This document shows, one piece after another, positions 52,519-61,406 of a DNA stretch of 64,000 bases (position 1 is its first letter; each line of letters opens with the position of its first letter). A program made the translations under genes and the position numbers. Under the pieces are notes generated by a model. It saw only the letters and a list, made by a program, of their open reading frames with translations, made no database searches and had not been told where the DNA came from. This DNA is from Paludibacterium purpuratum (GTDB taxonomy: Bacteria; Pseudomonadota; Gammaproteobacteria; Burkholderiales; Chromobacteriaceae), in NCBI RefSeq assembly GCF_004363805.1, contig NZ_SNZP01000010.1, positions 62,001 to 126,000 on the forward strand. The letters are read 5' to 3'.

Positions 52519-52667
52519 CGTCTGACTGGCCTGGATGACGCGCAAAGACCGCTGTTTCGCTCCCTGGTTTTGTGCCGAGTCCGGCATGGGTGATTCCCTA
52601 TGAATTTACCCTACCCAGAGATGTTCCTCATTCTTGTATTGGCGCCCTTCACGGGCGCCATTTTTTT
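52519..52667 (+). ncRNA. Candidate quorum-controlled small RNA (about 150 nt)
   Basis: A transcript started about 7 nt after the CATCAT hexamer would run to the terminator at 52641-52667, giving roughly 150 nt. The interval has no persuasive coding sequence: the only ATG frame, from 52600, is 34 codons and runs through the terminator hairpin. Position between a CviR-type box and a strong terminator is the evidence; conservation and expression are unknown. An alternative is that this is an ordinary gap and the terminator belongs to the cytochrome gene. Confidence 0.4.
52641..52667 (+). terminator. Intrinsic terminator at 52.65 kb
   Basis: GGCGCCC and GGGCGCC form a perfect 7-bp stem with a TTCAC loop, followed by A and seven T. 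It lies 200 nt after the cytochrome c5 stop codon, too far to be an obvious terminator for that gene alone. Confidence 0.9.
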
Positions 52668-52863
52668 GCCGGCACCGTGGCTGGCGGCAAGAAAATGCCG
52701 CTAGAAAACGCCTGCGGCTTCGATTCTATGGTTCGTATTGCCATCTGGCCAGTATTCCGTCCGAGTTTCCTGACTTAAATTAAGTATGTTCTAATTTTTT
52801 AATAATTGAGCGTTGCGTAGGATTATGCTGTCGGCGTCGATTCCACCAGGGAGTTTGCAAGTC

Positions 52864-54330
52864 ATGATGTTGAAGAAAATTGCATTGGCGGTTCTGGGGC
52901 TGTCTTGTGCCTCCGCTTTCGCGTGCACCACCATCGTCGTCGGCAAGAGCGTCTCGGCCGACGGTTCGGTTCTGGTTGGCCGCAACGTGGATGCCGGCGC
53001 GGGTAACCACCCGATCCATTTCATCAAGCACGACGCCGTGGCCAAGGGCTTCTTGTTCAAGTCGGTACAGTCGCAGTTCACTTATCAGCTGCCGGATCAT
53101 CTGATGAGCTATACCGGTTTGCCCGATTTCGACGGTAAGAGCCAGTCTTACGAAGAAGCCGGTTTCAACTCGGCTGGTGTGACGATGTCCGCTACCGAAA
53201 CCATCCAGAGCAGCGATGCCGCCCTGAAGGCCGATCCGTATCTGGACAAGACCGGTATCACCGAAAGCGAAGTCACCTCCATCCTCCTGCCGCAAATCAA
53301 GTCGGCGCGTCAGGGGGTCGAATTGCTGGGTAAGATCATCGATACCCAGGGTTCTGGCGAAGGCTTCGGCATCGTGTTTGCGGATAAGAACGAAGCTTGG
53401 TATTTGGAAAACGGTGCCGGCCACCAATGGGTCGCCGTGCGCATTCCGGACAATATGTATTTTGTCTCGGCCAACCAAGGTCGTCTGCGCGAAGTGGATC
53501 TGAACGACACGGCTAACGTCATGGCATCCAAGGGTCTGGTCGACTATGCCGTGAAGAACGGTCTGGCTCAGCCGCGTACCGACGGCAAGTTCGATTTCTT
53601 CTCGGCTTATACCGAAAACGGCCCGAGCAACGTCTACTACAACTACTATCGTGTGTGGACCGTGCAGGGTATGTACAACCCGAGCCTGAAGAACGACAGC
53701 TACAAGGACGGCAAGGCGCCGGTCTTCCTGAAGCCCGAGCATGCGCTGACGGTGACCGATGTCGAAACCGCCCTGCAGAATCATTACCAAGGGACGGAAA
53801 ACGAGCCGTACTTCACGCAAAACCCGAAGGCCAAGTATCGCCCGATCTCGGTGTTCCGCGCGCAAGAGTCGCATGTGCTGGCACTGCGTGCCACGCTGCC
53901 GGCGCCGATCGCCAACGTCGAGTACTTGGAGTTGGGGATGACCGCGCTGGGGATTTACGTGCCGTTCTATCAAGGCGCCAAGATTCCGGCGTCCTATCAG
54001 GACAACACCGACAAGGCCGACAGTACTTCGGCTTGGTGGAAGTTCCATAAGCTGCAGACCTTGGTGATGCAGGACTTCCCGAAATATGCGCCGGCGGTCA
54101 AGGATGGCTACGCCAAGCTCAATGCCGATATCCAGGCACAGCAAGCAGCGTTCGAGAAAGAGTATGTGAAGGTCTATGCTCAAAGCCCGAAGAAGGCCGA
54201 GAAGTTGTTGGACGCCTTTACCGCGCACACGGTTAGCCAAGTGGATGCGCTGACCGAGCAGATGACCAACGATGTGTTCACTCAAATGGCCATCGAAACC
54301 AACAAGAAGTATCTGTTCCACGGTTCCTGA
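52864..54330 (+). CDS. C69 family dipeptidase-like Ntn hydrolase, exported
   Basis: This 488-residue protein begins with a signal peptide (MMLKKIALAVLGLSCASAFA) directly followed by C21, the start of the C69 signature CTTIVVGKSVSADGSVLVGRN (only the Cys, GK and DGS/GRN positions matter). In this family the catalytic cysteine must be the first residue of the mature enzyme, so cleavage by signal peptidase would expose the nucleophile. C69 members cleave dipeptides, and some act on peptidoglycan or teichoic-type peptides. ATG 52864 follows GGGAG. Upstream DNA is AT-rich and promoter-like. Confidence 0.85.
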   Translation: MMLKKIALAVLGLSCASAFACTTIVVGKSVSADGSVLVGRNVDAGAGNHPIHFIKHDAVAKGFLFKSVQSQFTYQLPDHLMSYTGLPDFDGKSQSYEEAGFNSAGVTMSATETIQSSDAALKADPYLDKTGITESEVTSILLPQIKSARQGVELLGKIIDTQGSGEGFGIVFADKNEAWYLENGAGHQWVAVRIPDNMYFVSANQGRLREVDLNDTANVMASKGLVDYAVKNGLAQPRTDGKFDFFSAYTENGPSNVYYNYYRVWTVQGMYNPSLKNDSYKDGKAPVFLKPEHALTVTDVETALQNHYQGTENEPYFTQNPKAKYRPISVFRAQESHVLALRATLPAPIANVEYLELGMTALGIYVPFYQGAKIPASYQDNTDKADSTSAWWKFHKLQTLVMQDFPKYAPAVKDGYAKLNADIQAQQAAFEKEYVKVYAQSPKKAEKLLDAFTAHTVSQVDALTEQMTNDVFTQMAIETNKKYLFHGS

Positions 54331-54355
54331 TCGACCGGGTTTGTTGGTAAGTGAA

Positions 54356-54385
54356 AAGGCCGCTCTATACCGAGCGGCCTTTTTT
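54356..54385. terminator. Bidirectional terminator between the C69 peptidase and rep
   Basis: AAGGCCGCTC and GAGCGGCCTT form a 10-bp stem with a TATACC loop, with A-run before and T-run after, so it serves both convergent genes. Confidence 0.92.
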
Positions 54386-54388
54386 AAT

Positions 54389-56404
54389 TTATGTCGATCC
54401 GTCTTTGCCGGTTTTGGCGCCTAGCATGGCGCTGAGGTTGGCCAGTCGCGCTTTACCCTCCGTGCGGCTGACCAGCGGTTCGGCACCCGGCCGGCCGAAG
54501 TGCTTGACGTCCTGTTGGTCGATTTCTGAGATGAAGCGCGACGGGTCGACGAACAGCCACTCGCCGGCGCGGCGGCGCTTGACGCAATAGCTGAGCGTCA
54601 GGCTGCGCTGGGCGCGGGTGATGCCGACATACATCAGCCGGCGCTCCTCTTCGATCATGCCGTTGTCCACCGACTCCTGGTGCGGCAGGATACCTTCCTC
54701 CACGCCGACCAGGAATACATGCGGATACTCCAGTCCCTTGGAGGCATGCAGTGTCGACATCTTCACCGCGTCGACCTCGCTCTCGTCCCGGCCTTCCAGC
54801 ATGGTGATCAGCGCGATGGTCTGGGTCAGGTCGATCAAGGTCTTGCCGTCTTGTTCGCCTTTCTTGCCAAGCCAGGCGACCAGTTCCAGTACGTTTTTCC
54901 ACTTGGTTTCCGCCGGGCGCGGCTCTTCGCTATCGTATAACCAGGCCTCGTAACCGATGGTCTGCAGCATCTCCAGCGTGAGCGCCCCCGCCGGCTCCCG
55001 GGTGGCCCGGTACTGCAAGTGGTTGATCAGGCGACAAAAATCCAGTAGCGGTTCGAGCTGAGCCGGTTGAACCTGGTGTTGAAAACCTTCTTCGTGCGCC
55101 GCGGCGAACAGGCTTTTCTGACGCTGTCCGGCGTAGGCGCCGAGTTTTTCCAGTGTGCCGGCGCCCACACCGCGCCGTGGCGTGGTCAGAGCGCGGATCA
55201 GTGCCGGATCGTCATCCGGATTGCTGATCAGGCGCATATAGGCAATGACGTCCTTGATTTCCGGTTTGTCGAAGAAAGACTGCCCGCCGGACATCTGGTA
55301 AGGGATGCGCTGGTTGCGCAGCGCCTGTTCGAAGATGCGCGCCTGGTAGTTGCCGCGATACAGAATGGCGTAGTCCTTGAAGTCGGTTCGGTGTTCGAAC
55401 TTGTGCGCCAAGAGGCGCTGCACCACGATTTCGGCCTCGTGTTCCTCATCCTTGCATTGCACTACGTGGATTGGCTCGCCCAGCCCCAGTTCGCTCCACA
55501 GCTGCTTTTCGAACAATTTTGGATTGTTGGCGATCACACTGTTGGCGGCGCGCAGAATACGCGCGGTCGAGCGGTAGTTCTGCTCCAGCTTGATGATCTT
55601 GAGTTTGGGAAAATCGTGCTGCAGTAGGCGCAGGTTTTCCATGTTGGCGCCGCGCCAGGCGTAGATCGACTGATCGTCGTCGCCGACCGCGGTGAACATG
55701 CCGCGCACGCCGGTCAATAGCTTGACCATCTGGTATTGGCAGGTATTGGTATCCTGGTACTCGTCGATCAGCAAGTAGCGCAGCTTATTCTGCCAGCGCT
55801 CGAGAACCTCCGGATGACTGCGCAACAGCTGTACCGGCAGGCGGATCAGATCGTCGAAGTCCATGGCCTGATAGGCACTCAGCGTGTCCTGGTAGGCTTG
55901 ATAGGTGCGGGCGCACACGGCGTCGAATTCGGTCTCGGCCGCGTCCAGTACTTCCTGCGGATTTTTGAAGTCGTTCTTCCACAGCGAGATCTGCGTTTGT
56001 ACCTTGCGAACCTCTTCCTTATGCGTCGTCAGCAGAATGTCGGAAATGATCTTGCCGGCGTCGAAGGCGTCGAGGATCGAGAACTGCGGTTTGTAACCGA
56101 GGTGCGGTGCCTCCTGGCGCAGCATGTGCATGCCGAGCGAGTGGAAGGTGGAGACGGTGAGCCCGCGGATCTCGCCCGGATTCATCAGCTTGCCGATGCG
56201 TTCGAGCATCTCGCGCGCCGCCTTGTTGGTAAAGGTGATGGCGGCGATATTGCGTGCGCTGATGCCGGCGTGGCGGATCAGATGCGCTATCTTGAACGTG
56301 ATGACGCGGGTTTTGCCGCTGCCGGCGCCGGCCAGCACCAGCAGGGGGCCGTCCAAGTGATGAATCGCATCGCGTTGCGGCGTGTTCAGTTGAGTCAGGG
56401 ACAT
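54389..56404 (-). CDS. rep: ATP-dependent DNA helicase Rep
   Basis: This 671-residue superfamily 1A 3'-5' helicase has P-loop LAGAGSGKTRVIT, motif Ia ITFTNKAAREM, motif II LLIDEYQDTNTCQY, motif III VGDDDQSIYAWRGA, motif IV LEQNYRS, motif V TLHASKGLEYPHVFLVG and motif VI RLMYVGITRAQ. Length and the whole order match E. coli Rep (673), rather than the longer UvrD. Rep clears protein blocks ahead of replication forks. The gene is single, and its stop codon touches a shared terminator. Confidence 0.94.
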   Translation of the reverse strand: MSLTQLNTPQRDAIHHLDGPLLVLAGAGSGKTRVITFKIAHLIRHAGISARNIAAITFTNKAAREMLERIGKLMNPGEIRGLTVSTFHSLGMHMLRQEAPHLGYKPQFSILDAFDAGKIISDILLTTHKEEVRKVQTQISLWKNDFKNPQEVLDAAETEFDAVCARTYQAYQDTLSAYQAMDFDDLIRLPVQLLRSHPEVLERWQNKLRYLLIDEYQDTNTCQYQMVKLLTGVRGMFTAVGDDDQSIYAWRGANMENLRLLQHDFPKLKIIKLEQNYRSTARILRAANSVIANNPKLFEKQLWSELGLGEPIHVVQCKDEEHEAEIVVQRLLAHKFEHRTDFKDYAILYRGNYQARIFEQALRNQRIPYQMSGGQSFFDKPEIKDVIAYMRLISNPDDDPALIRALTTPRRGVGAGTLEKLGAYAGQRQKSLFAAAHEEGFQHQVQPAQLEPLLDFCRLINHLQYRATREPAGALTLEMLQTIGYEAWLYDSEEPRPAETKWKNVLELVAWLGKKGEQDGKTLIDLTQTIALITMLEGRDESEVDAVKMSTLHASKGLEYPHVFLVGVEEGILPHQESVDNGMIEEERRLMYVGITRAQRSLTLSYCVKRRRAGEWLFVDPSRFISEIDQQDVKHFGRPGAEPLVSRTEGKARLANLSAMLGAKTGKDGST

Positions 56405-56575
56405 GATTACTCGGGTCGGGGCGGGCCATGGGCCGGATGGTTTGCCTGCGGGGCCGGCGTGCGGTTTGTCGCGTTCTAAATAAATCGGTAATGCAGAGCG
56501 TCCATTGTAGCATGCGGTATCATGTCACTTCGTGCGGATCGCGGCGACGCGTCCGACAGAGAAAGGAATCTGACC

Positions 56576-57394
56576 ATGGCCAGCTACGCAATCGGTGACA
56601 TCCAGGGCTGCTACGCCCCCTTCCAACAGCTTCTGCGCAACATCGAATTCAACCCCGGTAAAGATACGTTATGGTTGACCGGCGACCTGGTCAATCGCGG
56701 CCCCGAGTCGCTTGAAGTGCTGCGCTGGGTGTATGCCCACCAGGATTGTGTGCAGATCGTACTGGGCAATCACGACTTGCATTTGCTGGCGGTGGCCGAA
56801 GGGTTCGGCAAGGTGCATGCCAGCGATACCTTGCTGGATGTTTTGCACGCCGCCGACGGCAAGGTGCTGCTCGACTGGCTGCGTTGTCAGCCGCTGATGA
56901 TCGCCGGCGGCGGCTATGCGATGGTCCATGCCGGCCTGATGCCGGAGTGGACCATCGACCGGGCGCTAGGCTTGGCGGAGGAGGTGGAGAACGAGTTGGC
57001 CGGCCCGGGGTATCGGGACTTCCTGGCGCGCCTGTACGGCAACAAGCCCACGCGTTGGAGCGAAGAGCTGCGCGGCGTTGAACGGCTTCGCCTGATCGTC
57101 AACGCCATGACGCGCATGCGTCTTTTGACGCGCGACGGCGAGATGGACCTGTCTTTCAAGGGGGAGTTGGCCGATGCGCCGCCAAACCTGGTTCCATGGT
57201 TCACCCTGGAGCGGCGCCGCAGCCAGGGCACGCCGATCATCTGCGGCCACTGGTCGGCGCTTGGGTTGTTCGTCACCGACGAGATCCTGGCGATCGATAC
57301 CGGGTGCCTGTGGGGCGGGAGCCTTACGGCGCTTCGACTTGAGGATCGGCAGTTGTTTTCGCTTGAGTGTCCGGCGTATCAGGCGATTGCTTGA
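56576..57394 (+). CDS. apaH: Bis(5'-nucleosyl)-tetraphosphatase, symmetrical
   Basis: This 272-residue calcineurin-like phosphatase hydrolyses Ap4A to two ADP and removes Np4-type caps from RNA. The metal-binding motifs are GDIQGC, GDLVNRGPESLEVLRWV, LGNHDLHLLAVAEG and, later, CGHWSALG. They match E. coli ApaH closely in spacing and length (280). AAAGGA lies upstream of ATG 56576. Its 3' end overlaps the convergent plsC gene by 71 bp, so both messages would be complementary there. Confidence 0.94.
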   Translation: MASYAIGDIQGCYAPFQQLLRNIEFNPGKDTLWLTGDLVNRGPESLEVLRWVYAHQDCVQIVLGNHDLHLLAVAEGFGKVHASDTLLDVLHAADGKVLLDWLRCQPLMIAGGGYAMVHAGLMPEWTIDRALGLAEEVENELAGPGYRDFLARLYGNKPTRWSEELRGVERLRLIVNAMTRMRLLTRDGEMDLSFKGELADAPPNLVPWFTLERRRSQGTPIICGHWSALGLFVTDEILAIDTGCLWGGSLTALRLEDRQLFSLECPAYQAIA

Positions 57395-58193
57395 GATTGA
57401 CTGCAATGTCGTGACGCGCGGCCTCGGAGAGCTCGAAGCGGGTGAGCAGCGGTTCGCGGCCGCTGACGAGCGGCTGGCCGTAATGTATTTCGACGATGAT
57501 CTTGCGTAGCTTCAATAGCCGCGTGAGGCTTTGCCAGAAGGTCGTTTCGCCGGCGTAGGACGGTGCGGCGGTCAGGTTGCCGTGCTCGTCCAGGTAGCGC
57601 AGGGTGATCGGCAGCACCGTGCTGTTCGCCAGTATCGCCGATTCGAATAGCGACGATTTAAACGGCAGCAGATGGTGTCCGGTGGTGGTCGTCCCTTCCG
57701 GAAATACGCACAGGCAGTCGCCCTGTTTCAACGATTCGGCCATGATCTGGTTGACCCGGCCGGCATCGCGCCGGTTGCCGCGGTCGATGAACAGGGTGCC
57801 GCCGCGAGCGATCATCCAGCCGACTACCGGCCAGCTGCGAATTTCCTTCTTGGCGACGAAGCGCGGCGGCGTGAAGGCTGCCAGCGCGATGATGTCGAGC
57901 CAGGAAACGTGGTTGGAAACCAGCAAGGTATTGCCGGGAAAGACCTCCGGCAGTTGACCGGTGACCCGTGCTTCCAGCGCCAGCGACGACAAGAACTGCT
58001 TGCACCAGCGGCTGATCGCGGCGATCTGTTGTTCGCGCGACAGGCGCGGATAGCGGAAAGTCAGAATGGTGAAACCGATCAAGAAACGCCAGCACATGCA
58101 AAAGAGGCGCAGCAAGCGGGTCGGGGCGGCGGTGAGGGGCAGATGGGTCTTCAAGGCGGTATGGTCTGCAATTTTCGACGAACGATCCGTCAC
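57324..58193 (-). CDS. plsC: 1-acyl-sn-glycerol-3-phosphate acyltransferase
   Basis: This 289-residue inner-membrane enzyme adds the second acyl chain to lysophosphatidic acid in phospholipid synthesis. The catalytic NHVSWLD is at residues 94-100 and FPEGTTT starts at 164. A hydrophobic N-terminal segment (RLFCMCWRFLIGFTILTF) precedes them. I chose GTG 58193, which lies 1 nt after the mutM stop codon; an open frame continues to 58445 but runs into mutM. It has an extra C-terminal tail of about 25 residues. The downstream end overlaps apaH by 71 bp on the opposite strand. Confidence 0.88.
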   Translation of the reverse strand: MTDRSSKIADHTALKTHLPLTAAPTRLLRLFCMCWRFLIGFTILTFRYPRLSREQQIAAISRWCKQFLSSLALEARVTGQLPEVFPGNTLLVSNHVSWLDIIALAAFTPPRFVAKKEIRSWPVVGWMIARGGTLFIDRGNRRDAGRVNQIMAESLKQGDCLCVFPEGTTTTGHHLLPFKSSLFESAILANSTVLPITLRYLDEHGNLTAAPSYAGETTFWQSLTRLLKLRKIIVEIHYGQPLVSGREPLLTRFELSEAARHDIAVNLKQSPDTPDTQAKTTADPQVEAP

Positions 58194-58194
58194 T

Positions 58195-59010
58195 CTAGCA
58201 TGGTTGGCATTGTGGGCAATAGTAAGAACTTCTTTGCCCTTGGCGGATATGACATATGGGCGTTGCACAGCGCGGGCAGGGCTGTTCGGCCCGATCATAG
58301 ACTTGGTAGCTCTGTTGGAAGTAGCCGGGTTTTCCTTCTGCGCCGACAAAATCGCGCAGTGTGCTGCCGCCGGCGGCAATGGCACGTTCGAGCGTTTCCT
58401 TGATGATGCGCGCCAGCAGATCGCATTCGGCGCGCGACAGCGCACCCGCCTCGCGGGCCGGATGAATGCCGGCGCCGAACAGCGCTTCGTTGGCGTAGAT
58501 GTTGCCGACGCCGACCACGACGTGGTTATTCATCAGCATCAACTTGATGGCGCTACGCTTGCCGCGGGTGGCCGCGAACAGTGCCGCGCCGTCGAAGGCG
58601 GCATCGAGCGGCTCCGGGCCGAGATCCTTCAGTAAGGGATGGAATTCGAGCGGCCCGATGTACCACAGAATGGCGCCGAAACGGCGCGGGTCGCGATAAC
58701 GCAGTAGCCGGCTGTCGAGCACGAAGTCGAGGTGGTCGTGCTTGCCGGCAGGCTCCGTCGGCTCGACGATGCGCAAGCTGCCCGACATGCCCAGATGGAT
58801 CAGTAGGCAACCAATGTCGAAATGGAGTATCAGATACTTGGCGCGGCGCTCGATGGTGCGCACGGTCAGCCCGCGCAGCGTGTCGGCAAGATGTGGCGGC
58901 ACCGGCCAGCGCAGCCGCCCTTCGCGCACCACCACATCGCGGATGGTCTGGCTTCGCAACCAAGGCTCGACACCTCGGCGAGTGGTTTCGACTTCCGGTA
59001 ACTCTGGCAT
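58195..59010 (-). CDS. mutM: Formamidopyrimidine-DNA glycosylase (Fpg/MutM)
   Basis: This 271-residue bifunctional DNA glycosylase and lyase removes 8-oxoguanine and formamidopyrimidines. The N-terminus is MPELPEVETTRRG with the catalytic Pro2 and Glu3, LILHFDIGCLLIHLGMSGS holds the conserved lysine region, and the C-terminal zinc finger has four cysteines (PCPRCATPICHI, YYCPQCQPC). ATG 59010 is the only sensible start because the proline must follow the initiator. plsC follows directly. It is divergent from the TPR lipoprotein gene. Confidence 0.96.
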   Translation of the reverse strand: MPELPEVETTRRGVEPWLRSQTIRDVVVREGRLRWPVPPHLADTLRGLTVRTIERRAKYLILHFDIGCLLIHLGMSGSLRIVEPTEPAGKHDHLDFVLDSRLLRYRDPRRFGAILWYIGPLEFHPLLKDLGPEPLDAAFDGAALFAATRGKRSAIKLMLMNNHVVVGVGNIYANEALFGAGIHPAREAGALSRAECDLLARIIKETLERAIAAGGSTLRDFVGAEGKPGYFQQSYQVYDRAEQPCPRCATPICHIRQGQRSSYYCPQCQPC

Positions 59011-59096
59011 AGCGCGAATCGTTCCTAAAATAGGTCTAATAATGAAAGAATCATCGTAACGCATGTTATTCTACCCATTCGCCCGATCTTAATTCC

Positions 59097-60845
59097 ATGC
59101 TGATGAACTCGTTAAAACGCACCCTGCCATTGCTCGTGCTTGCAATGCTCTCCGCTTGTGCTGCGACACAGTCGCCAGCGCCGGTTCGCGCTCCCGTTGC
59201 CGCGTCCGATGCCGCAAACGCCTCGCCGGCCGCCGACGATGCGCGTTATCCGAAAATCGCGCTGACGCCGGAGTTGCTGTTCGGCGTGCTGGCCAGTGAG
59301 ATCGCCGCGCAGCGCGGTGCGATCGGCTCCGCGGCGGTGACCGAACTGACGCTGGCGAAGCAGACGCGCGATCCGCGTCTGGCGGAAAGGGCGGCACAGT
59401 TCGCCCTGGTCGCCGGCAATCTGGCCTCCGCCGAAGATGCTTTAAATTTGTGGCTGACAATCGATCCCGACTCGGTTCGCGCGCGCGAGCAATTGGGCGC
59501 GGTGGCCCTGCGTACCGGCAAACTGCAAGAAAGTCAGCGCCTGATCGGCGAATTGCTGGCCAAGGAGCCGGAGATGGCCGTGCCGGTCTTTGTCCAGTTG
59601 GCGAGGTCGGCAGCGGAGTCGGCTGACAAGACGGGCTTTTACGCGATGGTCGATAGCTTGGCCGCGTCCTACCCCGACTTGCCTGAGGCCCGTTTCGCGC
59701 TCTTGGCCGCCGCCGCCGAAGTCGACCGCCAGGATGTGATCGATCGGCAGTTCGATCGCCTGGCCGTGCTGGCGCCCAAATGGGACTTGCCGGTGGCTTG
59801 GCAGGCCGAACGGTTGCGCAAGGCGCAGCCCGAAGCGGCTATCGCTTTCCTGAAAAAGGAGTTGGCACGTCGTCCCGATGCTTCGCTGGAGCTGAAGATG
59901 GCGTACCCGCGCCTGTTGGTGGCGCAGAAACATTTCCCCGAGGCGCGTCAGGCCTTCGAAGCCTTGTTGGCGAAGGCGCCGCGCCAGCCCGAGCTGCTGT
60001 ACGCCACTGGCTTGTTGTCCTTCCAGTTGGGCGATTTGCCGGCGGCGCGCCGCGATCTGGAGACTGCGCTGGCCGAGCACTATCCCGACACCGATTTCCT
60101 CGAATACTCGCTGGGGCAGATCGCCGAGGCGCAAGACGATCTTAAAACCGCCGCCAACTGGTATCGGCAAATTGGCGAGGGCAATCAATACACGCCGGCA
60201 CAAGTGCGGCTTGCCTTCATCGAGGCGCGTGGCGGCGAGGCGGAGTCCGCCATCGCCCGGCTTAGCCGGCTGGGTAGTACACCGGAAGAGAAGGTGCAAC
60301 TGACTCTGGCCCAGGCCGAGATCGCTCGCGGCGCCAAACGCGACGATCTGGCCTATGCCCTGCTGACCCGGGCGCTGCACACTCAGCCGAAACAGCCGGA
60401 TCTGTTGTACGAGCGCGCGCTGGTCGCCGATATGCGCAAGGACACGGCGGGCGCAGAGCGCGATTTGCGCCAGGTGCTCAAGCTGGAGCCGGACAATCAA
60501 GAGGCGCTCAATGCCCTCGGTTATATCCTGACTGTCCGTACCACGCGCTACCAGGAGGCATTCGGCCTGATCGAGCGCGCCCTGAAGATCGAGCCCGATA
60601 ATGCGATGATCATCGATAGTATGGGTTGGGTGCTGTTCAAGCTGGGACACGGCGAGGAGTCGATCAAATATCTGCAGCGGGCTTATGCGCTGTTGCCCGA
60701 TCAGGAAGTGGCGGCACATTACGGTGAGGTGCTGTGGTCGTTGGGACGGCAGGGCGAGGCCCGAGCGCTGTGGGAGAAGGCGCGCCAGGCGACGCAGGAG
60801 CATCCTGAATTGGACGAGACCATGCATCGACTGATGGTGCCGTGA
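59097..60845 (+). CDS. Tetratricopeptide-repeat lipoprotein
   Basis: This 582-residue protein has a lipoprotein signal (lipobox LSAC, cysteine at about residue 21) and then many TPR-like helical pairs, for example ALNALGYILTVRTTRYQEAF and SIKYLQRAYALLPDQEVAAH. TPR lipoproteins at this position (between mutM and lolB) are conserved in Neisseriales and other betaproteobacteria; their exact role is unknown, probably scaffolding in the envelope. The first ATG is used; a second at 59103 would also retain the signal. lolB overlaps its stop codon. Confidence 0.87.
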   Translation: MLMNSLKRTLPLLVLAMLSACAATQSPAPVRAPVAASDAANASPAADDARYPKIALTPELLFGVLASEIAAQRGAIGSAAVTELTLAKQTRDPRLAERAAQFALVAGNLASAEDALNLWLTIDPDSVRAREQLGAVALRTGKLQESQRLIGELLAKEPEMAVPVFVQLARSAAESADKTGFYAMVDSLAASYPDLPEARFALLAAAAEVDRQDVIDRQFDRLAVLAPKWDLPVAWQAERLRKAQPEAAIAFLKKELARRPDASLELKMAYPRLLVAQKHFPEARQAFEALLAKAPRQPELLYATGLLSFQLGDLPAARRDLETALAEHYPDTDFLEYSLGQIAEAQDDLKTAANWYRQIGEGNQYTPAQVRLAFIEARGGEAESAIARLSRLGSTPEEKVQLTLAQAEIARGAKRDDLAYALLTRALHTQPKQPDLLYERALVADMRKDTAGAERDLRQVLKLEPDNQEALNALGYILTVRTTRYQEAFGLIERALKIEPDNAMIIDSMGWVLFKLGHGEESIKYLQRAYALLPDQEVAAHYGEVLWSLGRQGEARALWEKARQATQEHPELDETMHRLMVP

Positions 60846-61387
60846 TGCGTCGAGCGTTGCTGCTTGGCTTCGGCTTGTTGCTAGCCGGTTGCGCTAGCCA
60901 AGAGACGTTACTGCGTCCCGCCGCGCCGCAGACCGCCAGTGTCGATGCGCCGTTCTCCGCCTCGGGCAGGTTGTCGGTGAATATGGCTGGACGGGGCAAT
61001 ACCGCCAATTTCGAATGGACGCACACCGCGGCCAGCGATGAGCTGTCGATCAATACGCCGGTCGGTACGACCGTGGCGCGTCTGTCGCGCGACGCGAGCG
61101 GAGTGACGCTGGATGCCGACGGTAAAATCTGGCAAGCCCCCGACGTGGAGAGCTTGACTAGGGCTCGGCTGGGGTGGCCGTTGCCGCTGGATAATCTGAT
61201 CTGGTGGATTCGCGGCCGGGCGGCCCCCGGGGTACCCGCCGAATACGATGCCGACGGTAGCCTGCTGCAGCAAGGGTGGCGTATCCGTTTTCTCGGCGAA
61301 ACCGGTAGTCAGAGTCCTTATCCCAAACGTGTCGATCTGGCGCGAGACGATCTGACGATCCGTCTGGTGACCTATCGCTGGCAATAA
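60845..61387 (+). CDS. lolB: Outer-membrane lipoprotein receptor LolB
   Basis: This 180-residue lipoprotein (lipobox LLAGC) accepts lipoproteins from periplasmic LolA and inserts them in the outer membrane. Typical features are FSASGRLSVNMAGRGNTANF with the alternating strands of the half-barrel, and the WPLPLDNLIWWIRGRAAPG segment. ATG 60845 shares its A with the stop codon of the TPR gene. The position immediately before ispE is the standard one in beta- and gammaproteobacteria. Confidence 0.93.
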   Translation: MRRALLLGFGLLLAGCASQETLLRPAAPQTASVDAPFSASGRLSVNMAGRGNTANFEWTHTAASDELSINTPVGTTVARLSRDASGVTLDADGKIWQAPDVESLTRARLGWPLPLDNLIWWIRGRAAPGVPAEYDADGSLLQQGWRIRFLGETGSQSPYPKRVDLARDDLTIRLVTYRWQ

Positions 61388-61406
61388 TTTTCCGATCGTG
61401 CTCGAC

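Noticed and set aside
52600-52704. 34-codon hydrophobic open frame beginning MNLPYPEMFLILVL
   Set aside because: It runs straight through the terminator stem and T-run, and ATG 52600 has no ribosome site; the hydrophobic run is largely encoded by the terminator.
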